Positions 10,901 through 31,629 are shown, counted from the stretch's first letter. The stretch: DNA of 64,000 bases from Ceratotherium simum simum (GCF_000283155.1 NW_004454224.1:9026744-9090743); one strand, 5' to 3'. The notes: generated by a model from the letters alone, not told the origin. Program-made: numbers and translations.

Positions 10901-13900
10901 ATGGTTTGACCTCCCTCCCTCTGGGGCCCACAGGCCAGAGGGGACCTCCTGTCCCCTTCTGCAATGGTGCAGCCCAACCGCCTCAGGAGCCTGGCCTGCG
11001 CATCACCGCCCTCACCCTCCAGCCGCCCACCCCCACCCCGCTGTGGTTAGGCCTGGCCCTCACAAGTTCCTGTCCCCTGTGGCCATCCCCCTGTGGCTGA
11101 GGGGTCTCTCCAGACCCACCTCTGCTGAGCCCCTCTTTCCCTCACATGGCCAGTGTGGCTTCAGCACGGAGGCCGTGTCCAGCTGTCACTGGGCACATGA
11201 GGACCCGTGGGCTCAGAGAGGTGAAGACACTTGCCCAGCGAGTGTCTGGGACTCCTGGCCCAGGGGCCCCCCTCACACCCTGCCAGGCTCACAGTCCTCG
11301 GCTCTTTCATACCAGCTCTGCCAGGCGACCAGGCTTTGCTCCCATTTTACAGATGGGGGAGTAGAGGCCCAAAGAGTTAAAGATACTTGTCCAGGGTGAC
11401 AGAGCAAGGACAGAAAGCCAGGTCTCCTGACTGTCAGGCCTCTGTGTCCGGCCCTTCCCTGCTCCCTGGGGAGGGTGGCAGTCTGTCCTTCTGGCCCTGA
11501 ACCTGCTCTGCCTGCCCTCAGGAGCTGGAGAAGGCTGTGGTACGCGGCCAGGAGCTGGGGGCCCGGCTGGAGCGTCTGCAGAGTGAGCTGGAACAGGCGG
11601 CTCTGGAGCGCCAGGAGTTTCTGCGGGAACAAGAGTTCCAGCACCAGAGGTGGGGCGTTGCCCGAGGGGCCGAGAGGGGCCAGCAGGGACTTGGGGAGGG
11701 GCGGATGTCAAGGCTTCTCCTGGCAGGTACCAGGGCCTGGAGCAGCGGCTGGAGGCTGAGCTGCAGGCAGCCGCCACCAGCAAGGAGGAGGCGCTGATGG
11801 AACTCAAGACGAGGGCCCTGCAGCTGGAGGAGGAGCTGTTCCAGGTGAGGCTGGCGGCCCGTCCCAGCCCTCCCTCCATCCGGGAGCAGACGTCCAGGGC
11901 TGTGTGTGCTCCTGTCCCGCCAGTGCTCCCTCTGGTCATGCCCCTCCATTCTTCGCCAGTTGCTCACCATGTGCCCCCTCTTGGGGCCTGTTGGAGGGAG
12001 CACTGTGCTAAGAGTCAGGCTGACTCTGCCCAGGCTGTGTGGTCTTCTCGAGGCCCTGTCTCCCCCATTCCTCAAACGTACAGAACCCATGACTCTTCTC
12101 TGGGTGACTGTTGTGTCTCTCTTGAGGATCCCGCCACTTCCCGGTGAGCTCAGTTAGTCTGGGAAGTCGGTAATTGTTTCTGGTGCCCCTGCTGTGCATG
12201 GGCTCAGTGCTCAGTGCTGGCGTGTGGTGGGGCCCAGGACCAGGCTGTTGCCCTCAGGGGGCTCACAGTCAGCCTGGGACAGAGGCAAGGAAACAGGCAA
12301 CCATAACCCAGGGGCCAGTGAGCAGCCAGCAGATGGCCTGGCTGGCACGCGTGGGGTTGGTCAGGGTTGAAACTGGGGCGCTAAGTTGCGGGATCCGGGG
12401 GAGGGAGAGGGATGGAGGGAGGGCGGGCAGTGTTAAGTGCTACTGAAGGGGAAAGGGTCCAGTGATTTAAGTTCCTGTGGCCATTCCCAAGCCGCCGCCC
12501 CTCCCCTGCCTGACCTCCCTGGGCCTCTGCTTACAGCTGCGCCAGGGCCCCGTGGGGCCGGGGCCCCAGGAGCAGGCTGAGCCGAGGATCACGGAGGCCC
12601 AGAGCGGGCGGCTCATCGAGGTGGAGCGCAGTGTGAGTGTCGGACCGTGGTGGGCACGGTGCGGGGAGGGGTGCCCCAGCGGCCTGGCCACTGCTAACCC
12701 CCCTCCCCTTGCGGGCAGAACGCAACGCTGGTGGCCGAGAAGGCGGCTCTGCAGGGGCAGCTGAACCTCCTGGAGGGGCAGCTGGGAAGCCTGCAGGGGC
12801 GGGCCCAGGAGCTGTTGCTGCAGAGTCAGCGGGCGCAGGAGCACAGCAGCCGCCTGCAGGTGGGTGGCGGCCAGGGTGCCCCGTCCCTGGCCACTTACCA
12901 CTGCCCGTTGTCCCTTTGGCATCGTTTCCTGCCCCTTTCCCTGCCCCAGCTGCCCCTACATGTTCCTAGTCACATGTGTTGTGCCCTCTGACCCCAGCCA
13001 CCCCGTTTTGCACCCCTCCTCCCCACTCTGCCCTCTTCCACTTGCCCCTCCCCTGACCCTGCCTCCCTCCCCTGTTCCTACCTGCCTCTGCCTCCTCCGG
13101 CCCCCACAGCTGTGCCCCGTCCCCAGCTCTCTCCTGCACACCCAGCCATTAGTCCCTATGCTTTCTCTGCCCCACCCCAGCCCTGTCTGTCCCATCCCAG
13201 CCTGTGCCTCTCGCCCGGCCCTCCATGGCCTGGCACTGGCGCCCGCCTCTGTGACACCTCTCCCCTCTCCTTGCCCGTTACCCTCTGCCTCGGCTCCCTG
13301 CTGCCCCCACCCCAGCCCCTGCCCCCTCCACAGCTCTCTCCTTGTCCTCTGCCTTTTGCTCCCTGTCCCCTACCCGCTGTCTGGCCTGGGCTTCCACCCC
13401 AGTGGCCCCGCTTCCTCCTCTGCCCCAGGCCGAGAAGTCTGTCCTGGAGATGCAGGGCCAGGAGCTGCACAGGAAGCTGGGGGTGCTGGAGGAGGAGGTG
13501 CGGGCGGCGCGGCGGTCCCAGGAGGAGACCCGCGGGCAGCAGCAGGCCCTGCTGCGGGACCACGAGGCGCTGGCACAGCTGCAGCGGCGGCAGGAGGCCG
13601 AGCTGGAGGGACTGCTGGCCCGGCACCGCGACCTCAAGGCCAACATGCGGGCGTTGGAGCTGGCCCACCGGGAGCTGCAGGGCCGGTGAGCCTCTCTGAG
13701 CACCCGGCTCCTCTCCCGGGCACCTCCTTGCCCGGAGCAGACTCCTTCGGCGGGTCTGACCCCATAAGCGCAGCACCAGCACCCAGCAGACCCACCTCTG
13801 CTTCTGTGCCCTCTCGTGCGGCTGGGCCCCCACACTTGCGGGGCGGCTCCCTCTGGGGCTCATCTGTCATTGGGAGTGGTGGGTGCCTGGCAGGTATTCT

Positions 13901-16900
13901 GCCCTCTGGCTTTCCCTGGGGGCCTATGCATGGGAGACGGCAGACCCCCAGGTCCAGACAGTCCAGCTGCCTGCTTGCCCTGGCCCCAGGTCCCTGCAGC
14001 CTTCTCAGCCCCTGTCCATCCCAGGCACGAGCAGCTGCAGGCCCAGAGGGCCAATGTGGAGGCGCAGGAGTTGGCCCTGCTGGCAGAGCGTGAACGCCTG
14101 ATGCAGGACGGGCATCGGCAGCGGGGCCTGGAGGAGGAGCTGCGGAGGCTGCAGAGCGAGCACGACAGGTACCAGCCTCGGCTCAGCCGGTTCTCAGTGT
14201 TCCCATCTGTGAAGTGGGCTGGTGGTGAGCTCCCTGCGGTCCCTGTGGGGTCCAGCATGGCTCCTCTGGCCCTCATGAGGGGTCTGGGGGGTGCGTCCCC
14301 TTGGAGAGCGGCTCTCCTTGCCTCCGCAGAGCTCAGACGCTGCTGGCGGAGGTGACCCGGGAGCGAGGCGAGCTGCAGGGGGAACGCGGGGAGCTGCGGG
14401 GCCGCCTGGCGCGGCTGGAGCTGGAGCGGGCGCAGCTGGAGGCGCAGAGCCAGCGACTGCGCGAGTCCAACCAGCAGCTGGACCTGAGCGCCTGCCGACT
14501 GACCACGCAGTGTGAGGTGTGGTGAGGGATGGGTGGGGGATGGGCAGAGAGCAGAGAGGGTGGCGGGGAGCCACCCCGAACCCTGTTACACTCCCACCCG
14601 TCCTGCCACCTGCCCCCACCAGCTGTTGACGGAGCTGCGGAGCGCCCAGGAAGAGGAGAACCGGCAGCTGCTGGCGGAGGTGCAGGCCCTGAGCCGGGAG
14701 AACCGGGAGCTGCTGGAGCGCAGCCTGGAGAGCCGGGACCACCTGCACCGCGAGCAGCGCGAGTACCTGTGAGCAGGCTGCTGGGAGCTGGAGGGGTCCT
14801 GGAGGCCCCTTTGGTTGTTCACGGGGAGACGCCTGGGGAGGTCCTGGGGAAAGGGCTGGGGCTGACCCCCCGGGGCCCGGGGCAGTGGCATTTCATCCAG
14901 CCACGCTGGAGCAGGTTGGCGTGTTGACAACCGGCAGGGTTGTACCGGCGTGTACCTGCTAACACCTGAGCTGTGCTCCTGCATGGCCTCACGCCTGCCT
15001 CCTCCCAGGGACCAGCTCAACGCCCTGCGCCGCGAGAAGCAGAAGTTGGTGGAGAAGATCATGGACCAGTACCGTGTGCTGGAGCCGGGGCCCCTGCCCC
15101 GGACCAAGTGAGCTGCCCCTCCACCCCCCTGGGCCTGTGGTCCTCCCACTCTAGCCCCTGCCCTGCCCTCTGACCCCTGACCCAGCTCAGGTCCAGGCCC
15201 CAGTGAGGGTTTGCCTGGCCTTTGCCATCCCCGACATGGCCCTCTCGTCCCTCTTTCCTCCCTGGCCTTACCCCCTCTTGTGCCCTCTTGCCCCCAGGAA
15301 GGGCAGCTGGCTGGCTGACAAGGTGAAGAGGCTGATGCGGCCCCGGCGGGAGGGGGTCCTCCATGGGGGGCCGCGCCTGGGGGCCGATGGGGCTGGCAGC
15401 ACCGAGAGCCTGGGGGGCCCCCCAGAGATGGAGCTCTCCGAGGGCAGGGAGGCGAATGGGACAGGTGGGTCTCGGGGTCAGGTGACCAGGGTGGTCCCAC
15501 CCCATGTCCCCTACCCCCACCTGGCGTCTGCCAACGTCTGTCTCTCCCTTCCTGTGTGGCTTGCACAGTGCCCCCACTGGCCTTCCCTGCTGTATTCCCC
15601 CCTCCCCTAGAGGCTTCCAGCCCTCTCGGCTGGCACCTCCCTCCTGCCCGCGCTGCCACCCAACCAGTCCTACCCATCCATAGCGGTGCCTAGGACCTCG
15701 GAGCCGCAGGGGCCTTTAGTGAGAGGTCATTTATCCCAGTCAGCAGAGGAGGAAACTGAGGCCCAGGGAAGGGAAGCGCCTTGCCCAAGGTCACACAGTG
15801 AGTTAGTGTCAGAGCCAGCACAGGGTCCAGCCTCCTGTTGCCACCCTCATCACCCAGACCCCCTCCCTGCCTCTGCAGCCTCCTCTCCCTGCCCCTGTGC
15901 AGCCTCACCCTGTGGGCTCTACACCCTCCCTGCCTGTGCGTCCTGCAGGGTCCCCATCACCGGCACCCATGCGCCGGGCCCAGAGCTCCCTCTGCCTGCG
16001 GGACGAGACCCTGGCAGGGGGACAGCGGCGAAAACTCAGCTCGCGATTCCCTGTGGCGCGAACCTCTGAATCGTTCAGCCCCGGGGATACCCCCCGGCAG
16101 CGATTCCGACAGCGCCGACCGGGCCCCCTGGGGGCCCCCAGCTCCCATTGCAAAGGTAAGGGACAAGGGTCCCTGCCCCCATTACCCCCAACTCCTTGTG
16201 GACCTATGACCTGCTTGGGGGAGGGGGGCGTCCCTCCTGTCCTGTGTCTCCCCACAAGCCCTGCTCGCCTCTGCCCTGGCCCCGTGGCCCAGTGGCTGCT
16301 TTGTGTCTCCCCAGGACCTGGCGTGGGATGGGATGGCTCCATCGAGACCCTGGCGGAACACGAAGCAGATGCCAGCCGAGAGGGTGAGTGAGGGCCTGGG
16401 GGGGAGCAGGGCCCCCGGTGGACCTCATTCATCATTCACTCATTTGACAATGAGCCTTTACCAAGTGCCAGGCAGTGTGCTAGCTGGGGATACAGCAGGG
16501 AACATTCTGGTATGGGAGGCAGGCAGTAAACAATATGCATACAAATAATAATTATCTACCCTAGCCCTGTCCAGTAGGAATATGATGGGAACTACGTCTA
16601 TAATTTAAAATTTTCTAGTAGCTTCATCAGAAAAAGTGAAAAGAGGTAAAATTAATGTTAATAGTGTATTTTATTTCATTCAACATGTCCGAGCCGTTAC
16701 CATTCCAACATGTAGTCAGTGTGAAAAATCTTGGATGAGATATTTTATAATTTTTTTATACTAAGCCTTTGAATTCCAGTGTATCTTACACCCAAGCACG
16801 TGGCAGTGCAGACCAGCCACGTCGCACCTGCTCAGTCCCCATTTGGGCAGCTCCGCCTTGGAATCTCAGGAGGTGATAATGTTCTGGGAATAAAGGAGAT

Positions 16901-17284
16901 CAGGATGAGGGAGATCAGGAGCGCTGGGTGGGGCGGTGGGGGGGTTGCAGTTTTAATCAGGGTGCTCGGGGTCGCGGCAGAGAGGAGGTGAGTTGGAACA
17001 AAGGCTTGGAGGTGAGAGTCTGTTGTGCTGACATCTCTGGGGAACGGTGTTCTAGGTGGAGGGAACAGCAGAAGCAAAGGCCTGGCATGTTCGAGGACTG
17101 GGGGAGGAAGGGTAGAGCTGAGAGGTGGTTAGAGGGGCCAAGGGTGGGCAGAAGGGGTGGGGTCCTGTGGGCACCTGGGATGCTGGGAGGCCCCCGGGGA
17201 GCGGCCTGAGCTGAGCCTTTGTCTCCAGGCCTCGAGGTGCAGGAACCGGAGAAACGCCCTCTCGCCCCTTCCTTCAGCCAGTGA
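3449..17284 (+). CDS. CCDC88B: CCDC88B, Hook-domain coiled-coil protein (Gipie/HkRP3), complete, 27 coding exons
   Basis: Exons (coding): 3449-3508, 3800-3942, 4105-4216, 4301-4370, 4447-4505, 4595-4678, 4762-4905, 5109-5257, 5411-5492, 5629-5787, 6292-6438, 6587-6695, 6807-6943, 7026-8165, 11522-11649, 11727-11844, 12537-12632, 12719-12859, 13429-13685, 14025-14168, 14330-14516, 14623-14768, 15009-15107, 15298-15464, 15949-16155, 16315-16383, 17229-17284. All introns are GT-AG and the phases join without a break to 1469 codons plus stop; the human protein is about the same length (1476). Residues 1-224 are the Hook-like N-terminal domain, with a Glu run near 30-43. Coiled coil covers about 260-480, a Pro/acidic linker about 486-720, coiled coil again about 722-1303, and a basic Ser/Arg-rich tail ends the protein. 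I recognised the sequence by similarity to human CCDC88B recalled from memory. Family knowledge: it links microtubule-based transport to lytic granule positioning in NK/T cells, binds GRP78 in endothelium, and promotes inflammation. I see no obvious Galpha-binding motif like those of Girdin and Daple. Confidence 0.96.
7026..8165 (+). other. CCDC88B: CCDC88B exon 14, giant 1140-nt exon with fast-evolving linker and start of second coiled coil
   Basis: This exon encodes residues 486-865, a quarter of the protein. The first two thirds (7026 to about 7730) are low complexity, rich in Pro, Gln, Glu and Ala. They contain degenerate short units such as PQALDLAL, SQALDSDP and PQAPDLTPQ, which are visibly related to one another. 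From about 7735 the pattern changes to a continuous heptad coiled coil rich in Ala, Glu, Arg and Leu. The exon ends at GAG|gtaggt. Its codon bias is so strong toward G/C that two long open frames exist on the opposite strand; these are not genes. Confidence 0.9.
8395..8480 (+). repeat. MIR fragment in CCDC88B intron 14
   Basis: GGAGCCAGACTGCCTGGGTG and CAAATCCTGGCTCT match the MIR 5' half. Confidence 0.65.
8595..8963 (+). mobile_element. Long-form ERE SINE interrupted by the assembly gap
   Basis: The 5' part (GGGCTGGCTCCGTGGCTTAG to CCCACATACAGCA) and the 3' part (TATCTACTGGGGCTTTGGGG to ATCTTCCTCACC plus poly-A) lie on either side of 100 N. An exact 14-bp duplication AGAGCAAAGTGCTG flanks the whole (8581-8594 and 8964-8977), so both halves are one insertion. 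Confidence 0.93.
8721..8820. other. Assembly gap (100 N)
   Basis: A run of exactly 100 N, a conventional placeholder for a gap of unknown size. It lies within an ERE inside a CCDC88B intron and removes no coding sequence. Confidence 0.99.
9050..9900 (+). repeat. Decayed interspersed repeat of unassigned family in intron 14
   Basis: Phrases such as AGAGGGAACAGCATGTGCAA and GGGCAATGGGGAGCCACAGA resemble an old repeat that recurs at about 17050-17110 and 56500-57020 of this window. The family name is uncertain. Confidence 0.4.
10128..10275 (+). repeat. MIR SINE fragment
   Basis: TCAGCTGTGTGGCTTGGGGC, then AAGTTACATAACCTCTCTGA and TCTCAGTTTCCTTACCTGTA are a clear MIR core. Confidence 0.88.
11325..11425 (-). 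repeat. MIR SINE fragment, reverse
   Basis: CCCATTTTACAGATGGGGGA followed by GAGGCCCAAAGAGTTAAAG and CTTGTCCAGGGTGACAGAGC is the reverse MIR core, about 100 bp before CCDC88B exon 15. Confidence 0.8.
12860..13428 (+). repeat. CCDC88B: Pyrimidine-rich intron 18 of CCDC88B
   Basis: About 570 nt of almost continuous C/T-rich sequence made of degenerate CTGCCCC, CCCTC and CCCAG units on the coding strand. It ends in the exon 19 acceptor TGCCCCAG at 13421-13428. A long reading frame across it is only a result of the missing stop triplets in such sequence. Confidence 0.7.
15719..15830 (-). repeat. MIR SINE fragment, reverse, in CCDC88B intron 24
   Basis: GGAGGAAACTGAGGCCCAGG then CCTTGCCCAAGGTCACACAG are the reverse MIR core. 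Confidence 0.75.
16563..16850 (+). repeat. Old DNA-transposon (MER/hAT-type) fragment in CCDC88B intron 26
   Basis: CCCTGTCCAGTAGGAATATG followed by AATTTTCTAGTAGC and AT-rich sequence to about 16850 resembles a common non-autonomous mammalian DNA transposon whose end reads CTGTCCAATAGAAATA. It makes an abrupt AT-rich island in a GC-rich gene. Confidence 0.45.
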
Positions 17285-17722
17285 CGCCGCATGGATGGGG
17301 CGCTCGGGAGGGCCGCCGTCTCGCCACCGGAGTCTCAGTGGGGGCCTCAGGCAGCCCAAGAACTTAGGGAGCCAGGGCACCTGGGGCGAGCCCCGGGACA
17401 AGGAGGCCTGGGTCCCCGGATCCCCCACGGCTGGCACTGGGGCCCTGAGATGGAGCCGAGATGAGCTTGTGGACAGGGGGGATGGCCAGCCCCAAGAAGC
17501 CGCTCCTGGCTGGGGCTCTGGCTCTGCGGTGCGGCCCTCGCTGAGGAGGCAGTCTCTTGGGGACCCCCCGGCTGAAGAAGGCAGGCAGGAGTGGGCAAGA
17601 GAGCCCCCTGCCCGGTCCAGGCGGGGAGTCGAGGACCATTCCCTGGGGACTGTGGCCTGGGCACATCTCTGAGCCTGAGCTGGGACTAAGGGGCCTGAGA
17701 ATAAAGCTGGGACGCACCCACC
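17285..17722 (+). other. CCDC88B: CCDC88B 3'UTR
   Basis: Untranslated sequence from the TGA to about 20 nt past the AATAAA. It remains open and Ser/Arg-rich in another frame but lacks any family similarity I recognise. The exact cleavage site is inferred from the signal spacing. Confidence 0.75.
17700..17705 (+). terminator. CCDC88B: CCDC88B polyadenylation signal AATAAA
   Basis: Canonical AATAAA about 415 nt after the stop codon, followed by a GT-rich stretch (CTCTGTGTCTGCTGGCTGT) about 25 nt downstream, which fits the usual cleavage/polyadenylation arrangement. Confidence 0.85.
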
Positions 17723-19478
17723 GGAATCTGCGCTCTGTGTCTGCTGGCTGTACCCAGGAGCCGAGAGGCAGCCGGGACACATGCGGCCTGGAGGCTTCTC
17801 TGCTGGTGGGGGGGAAGAGTCTGGGCTCTGGGATGTGGGGCAGTGAAGCCCCAGAGGCCTTGCTCCCCCTTCCCGCACACCCTCTTCTCTCCTCATCCTC
17901 TCTCCCCCACCCCTTTGGGGGTGAGCCCCTCCCCAGGGAGTTCACAGCCCAGTGGGGTGTCACCTAGAGCCAGGGGCTGTCATCAGGGCCCCGAGAGGTG
18001 GGAGGGACATGGGGTCTCTGAGCGGGGCCTCTAGGATGATGCCCAGGAAGGAGGCAATTAGGCTGGGTGGCAGGACGTGAGTCAGGGCACCCGGGGCTGC
18101 CCAGGGGAGGGCGGGGCTGCCCGGGCTGGGGTGAGGCAGCCTGAGTCTAGGGGTGGGCAGAGCTGGGGGGGTGCTAGGCCAGGCCCCCAGGGTGACCTGC
18201 AGCAGCCTGACTCATGGGGTTTCCACAGCCCTCTGGGGGATAACCCACTGCCCTGCCCTCCTCTCAGCCTGAGCTGCAGAGGCTGGAGGGGTGGGAAGGG
18301 ACGCCCTGGCCCCCAGCTTGGCCAAGCAGCTGAGAGCTCCCTCCCACAGGTCTCAGGGTGGGGGCTCTGATGGCTGCCCCACCCTGCTTGGTGGCCCCTG
18401 TCAGGGAGGGGGACGAAGCTCTGGAGGACAGGCCAGCCAGGGTCTCTGGGCTTGAGAGGGAGAGAAGGCCACCCCTGTGTGGCTCTGACACCCCTTTTTG
18501 AGGCCTGCTTTGGGCTCTGCGCTGGCACCGTGCCAGGCTTGGGGACAACAGGGGGCAGAACTACGTGGGGTGTGAGGCTCTGGGCCGGGCTGCGGAGGTT
18601 GGCTGGGACGTGTGATAATTTCACAGGTCCACTCAAAGAGATTGGGTTGGAAAATCTGCCACCCCTCCCTGCCAGGGGTCCGGCTTGGCTCTGGCGCCCT
18701 CTCTGTGCCCCCTGTAGGCGCTCCCTGGGGGGGGAGCCCAGAGACAGGGCTGAGCCCCCGCGTCCTCCCCTGCAAAGGCACTTCCAAGCTGAGTGGGAGG
18801 CGCTGGGCAGGGGCTGTGCTGGCAGCAGTTGGACCAGTGCGGCCGTGAGGCTTCAGGCTGCTCCTCTGTTGAGATGAGGAGCTCCCCTCCCCTACTTGCT
18901 GCGGTCAAGGAGTGGTGAAGAAAGGAGACGAGCGGGTTGTGATTTTTATGAAATCCCTCACTCTTGCTGGTGGCTAAGAACTGGAGATGGGTGGCTGCCC
19001 GTAGGGCTGGCACCCCGGAGGGGAGGGCTCTAAAGCGCCTGGGTGGCCCTTCCCCCCTTGGGGCACAGCTTTGGGTTTCTCATCACCTTTGGCGTCAGCA
19101 GGCCCCCTGGGGGAGACACCTGGCTCGGGAGTGTACGCCCAACAGAAGCTCCAGGTTATCCAGAGACCCCAGGCATGTCTCCCAACGGGTGTTCGCAGGT
19201 CCTCAGGAGGGTCTCGTGGGGTCCCGGAGCGCACGGCCCTGACGCCCATCCCCTGCGCCTGCGGCAGACAGGGCCGCCCCCGCCCACCCACCCGCAGCCC
19301 GGCGCTGTCACGTTCCAGCCGCCTGACTCAGGCCGCGCGGGGCGGGGAGCCGGGAGGTGGCGCCGGCGCCCGCCTCGGCCCCGGAGGCGGCACCAGGAAG
19401 CGCCCGCCCCGGCCGGAGCCGCCATGTAACCGGCGCCGCCCGGAGCCGAGTATCGCGGGCCCCAGCGACCTGCCCGCC
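17723..19478. promoter_or_regulatory. Spacer between CCDC88B and RPS6KA4, with the RPS6KA4 promoter and 5'UTR at its right end
   Basis: About 1.75 kb from CCDC88B cleavage to the RPS6KA4 ATG. Consensus AP-1/MAF-type heptamers lie at 18078-18084 (TGAGTCA), 18208-18214 (TGACTCA) and 19324-19330 (TGACTCA). From about 19230 to 19560 CpG density and GC content rise sharply, as in a CpG-island promoter; no TATA box is evident. I see no interspersed repeat in this spacer, which is unusual for the window and suggests constraint. Motif function is inference. Confidence 0.55.
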
Positions 19479-29229
<9,751 letters not shown>

Positions 29230-29968
29230 CCCCCGCCACTACGATCCCCCTTCGCCCGTGGGGGCTGTGACCTGGGAGCCCGGCTCACTGGCCCCCCGTG
29301 AGCCTCGGGCAGCGGCTCTGCCCCATCCCAGGGATTGTCTCCCCCCTCCTCCCACCCGCTCCCAGACAGAGCAGAAATATTTTTATAAGCAGAGAATTTT
29401 TTATGTCTTACCAGATAGAGTTAGAGATGCAGGGAGGGAGGGGGCCTGCTGGGAAGTGGGGCGTGGGGGGCCCTCTGCCAAGACACTGCCTCATCGGGTG
29501 GAAGGCTCTTCTCCCCAGGGCCTGCTCCAGCAGGGAAGGGCTCCTCCCCAATTTCTAAGCACTGAGTTGCCACAGGGAGAAACTGGGACCTCTCCCCCGC
29601 CCTCCCCTGGGGCCCTGCTCTTGGGAGGGGGCACCCCTCGAGTTGTCACTTTATGGACTGTCTGTGCAATTATGTCCACCAAAGACCTGTGTTGGGGGCG
29701 TTCAGGAAGAGGCCCTGGGGGACCCCCAGAAGCATTTCTGCCTCTCTTTATGTCACCTGCTTCTCCCCTATTGGGGCTAAGGAAGGAGGTAGGCGGACCC
29801 CCTAAAATGGGAGGCCCCCTTCTCACCCACCCCCTCCTCTTTGGCACAGCTGCCCCTGGCTGGGGGAGGGGCCTGGGGAGGGTCTGGGCTGGGCATCCAC
29901 GGTCACAGCCTCAGCCCATCCAGGCTGTGCCTTTGACTTTAAAATAAACGTCCACCCAGTGCTGTGTG
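29230..29968 (+). other. RPS6KA4: RPS6KA4 3'UTR
   Basis: About 740 nt between the TAG and the inferred cleavage site. It contains an AT-rich island (about 29370-29420, AGAAATATTTTTATAAGCAG) in otherwise GC-rich sequence, possibly an RNA-stability element (inference). Confidence 0.75.
29943..29948 (+). terminator. RPS6KA4: RPS6KA4 polyadenylation signal AATAAA
   Basis: Canonical hexamer followed about 20-45 nt later by GU-rich sequence (GCTGTGTGTGGC, then a run of GTs at about 29976-29991), a textbook downstream element. Confidence 0.88.
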
Positions 29969-31261
29969 TGGCATCTGTGTGTGTGTGTGTGGAGGGGTGG
30001 GGGGCAGGGGTCTTGGGGCAGACAAACTCCAGGCCTGGGGCCTCAGAGAGGAGCGGCAGGGCAGACTCTTCTGGGATAAGACAGTACCCTTTGTCCGTGG
30101 CTTTTGACATGAGCAGTAGGAGGGCCAAACAGTCATCTGGGTGTGTATCTGGACAGCTCTGCCGTGTATCATTTAGGATCCTGTTGGTTGTAAGTAATAG
30201 AAAACCCAACCTAAACTTGCTTCAGCTGGACAGGAATTTTAGGCTCTTGTAACTACACAGTCTAGGGATAGCTTCAGGCAAGTCCTGATCCAGACGCGAA
30301 GACACGATCAGGACTCAGCTTCCCAGTCTCAGCTTTTTATTCTGTTTTCTTGGAGTTGTTGCAGTCTGGAGGACTCTGCTTTTGGCCCCAGGATGGGTGC
30401 TGGGTGCTCCAGGGGCTCCAGATTGAAATCTGGTGATAAAGGGAGCCTTTGTTTTATAGCCATCCCTAGGGAAATCCCAAGAGTGCTCTGATTGGCTCCC
30501 CTTAGGTCATGTGCTCGTCCTGACCCAATCACCATGGCCAGGGATGCAACGTGCTGATTGGCTGAGAGCTGGATCATGGACTACCCTTTGCAAGCTCATT
30601 GGGTAGAGAGCAGGAGGAGGGTGGGCCGTTAGAGAGAGGTCAGTGGGACAGGGCTTGGTGGCCGTGGGTGGTGGCAGTGAGGGAGAGTGTGAGTGCCTGT
30701 ACTCATGGCTCTCCCTGCCATCAGTGCGGCCCTGTCAGGGAGTGTCTGAGGCTCCTCCCTGTGGGGTCCCTGCTGGGTGGTTGTGGCCTGAGCACCTTCT
30801 TGGGCAGCCGAGGTCAGGGCCACATAGTGTGGATGTCCTGACAGCCCTACTCCGGCCTGCCTGGACACTACCCTCGTCTGCCTCCAGGTCTCGTCTCCTA
30901 GCTACCCTCATGGCGGGCCTTCCGCTCCTGTTCTGAGGTTTGCCTCTTAGAGGAGAAGGTACCCGGAGGCCTGGGGATCTGAGCCGGGGTCCCAGAGATG
31001 CCGAAGTCAGGGCAAAGCCAGGTGGACCTTGTGAGCAGGTGGTAGCCCCATGGATGTGGACCAAGGGCAGTTAGGTGGCGTGGCTGTGTCCCGTCCTGGA
31101 GGTCTGAGGGGAGGGAGGGGCGGGGGCGAAGCATCCCTAATTCTGACTCCAGTTTTGCTGACTGTGACTTGAGCAAGTCCCTTAACAACACAGGCTTCCT
31201 CGTTTGTCAGAGGGGGTCACGTGGCTGTCAGGATGAACCAGAGAGGAAACAGATGTGAGAG
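29969..31261. repeat. RPS6KA4 downstream flank with an old repeat
   Basis: After the GT run no coding sequence is seen. About 30160-30640 looks like an ancient dispersed repeat: short blocks CTCTGATTGGCTCC, CCAATCACCATGGCCAGGGA and GCTGATTGGCTGAGAG repeat the ATTGG theme. The rest looks unique. Confidence 0.35.
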
Positions 31262-31500
31262 TGTGGTCACTCAGTCACCAAGTATTTACTGAGATTCACT
31301 GAGGTCTTCCGATGGGCGGGACCGCCCTGAGCACTCTGCCTGGATTATCCCATTGACTCCTTACTCCTTTACTCCTTATGAGAAAAGCATCATGTCCATT
31401 TAAGACATGAGACAGGTGAGCCGGGTGAAGGTAAGCAGCTCGTCCAAGGTCACTCAGCTGGAAGTGTGTTCCATCCCGGTGATGTGATTCCAGACTCCCC
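31262..31500 (-). repeat. MIR SINE, reverse
   Basis: CACCAAGTATTTACTGAG, AGACATGAGACAGGTGAG and GCTCGTCCAAGGTCACTCAG in MIR order on the minus strand. Confidence 0.6.
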
Positions 31501-31629
31501 TCCACCCTGGGAGTTCCCTTGTAAGGATGGGCTTTAATTTTACCCCAATGCTGGGTGTTTGGATTGTTTAAAACTTTGTTTCCATCACAAATGATGCTGA
31601 GACAAACGAGTTTGTACCTAAATCCGTGC

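Larger units (their letters stand above)
8166..11521 (+). other. CCDC88B: CCDC88B intron 14 (3.36 kb), repeat-bearing
   Basis: The largest intron of the gene. It contains a MIR fragment (about 8395-8480), a full ERE interrupted by the assembly gap (8595-8963), decayed interspersed-repeat sequence (about 9050-9900), a MIR (about 10128-10275) and a reverse MIR (about 11325-11425). The rest is GC-rich sequence in which I see no exon with conserved coding character. Confidence 0.8.
15298..17284 (+). other. CCDC88B: CCDC88B C-terminal basic tail exons 24-27
   Basis: After the coiled coil ends in exon 23, exon 24 encodes a short conserved basic segment, KGSWLADKVKRLMRPRRE, that could form an amphipathic membrane- or protein-binding helix (inference). 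Exon 25 encodes a Ser/Arg-rich stretch including RRAQSSLCLRDE and FSPGDTPRQRFRQRR, with several basophilic and proline-directed phosphorylation-like sites. The protein ends EKRPLAPSFSQ followed by TGA at 17282-17284. Confidence 0.85.

Noticed and set aside
12864..14093. Plus-strand open frame of 409 codons across intron 18 into exon 19
   Set aside because: It runs through the polypyrimidine intron and reads exon 19 in a different frame from CCDC88B; it is a composition artefact.
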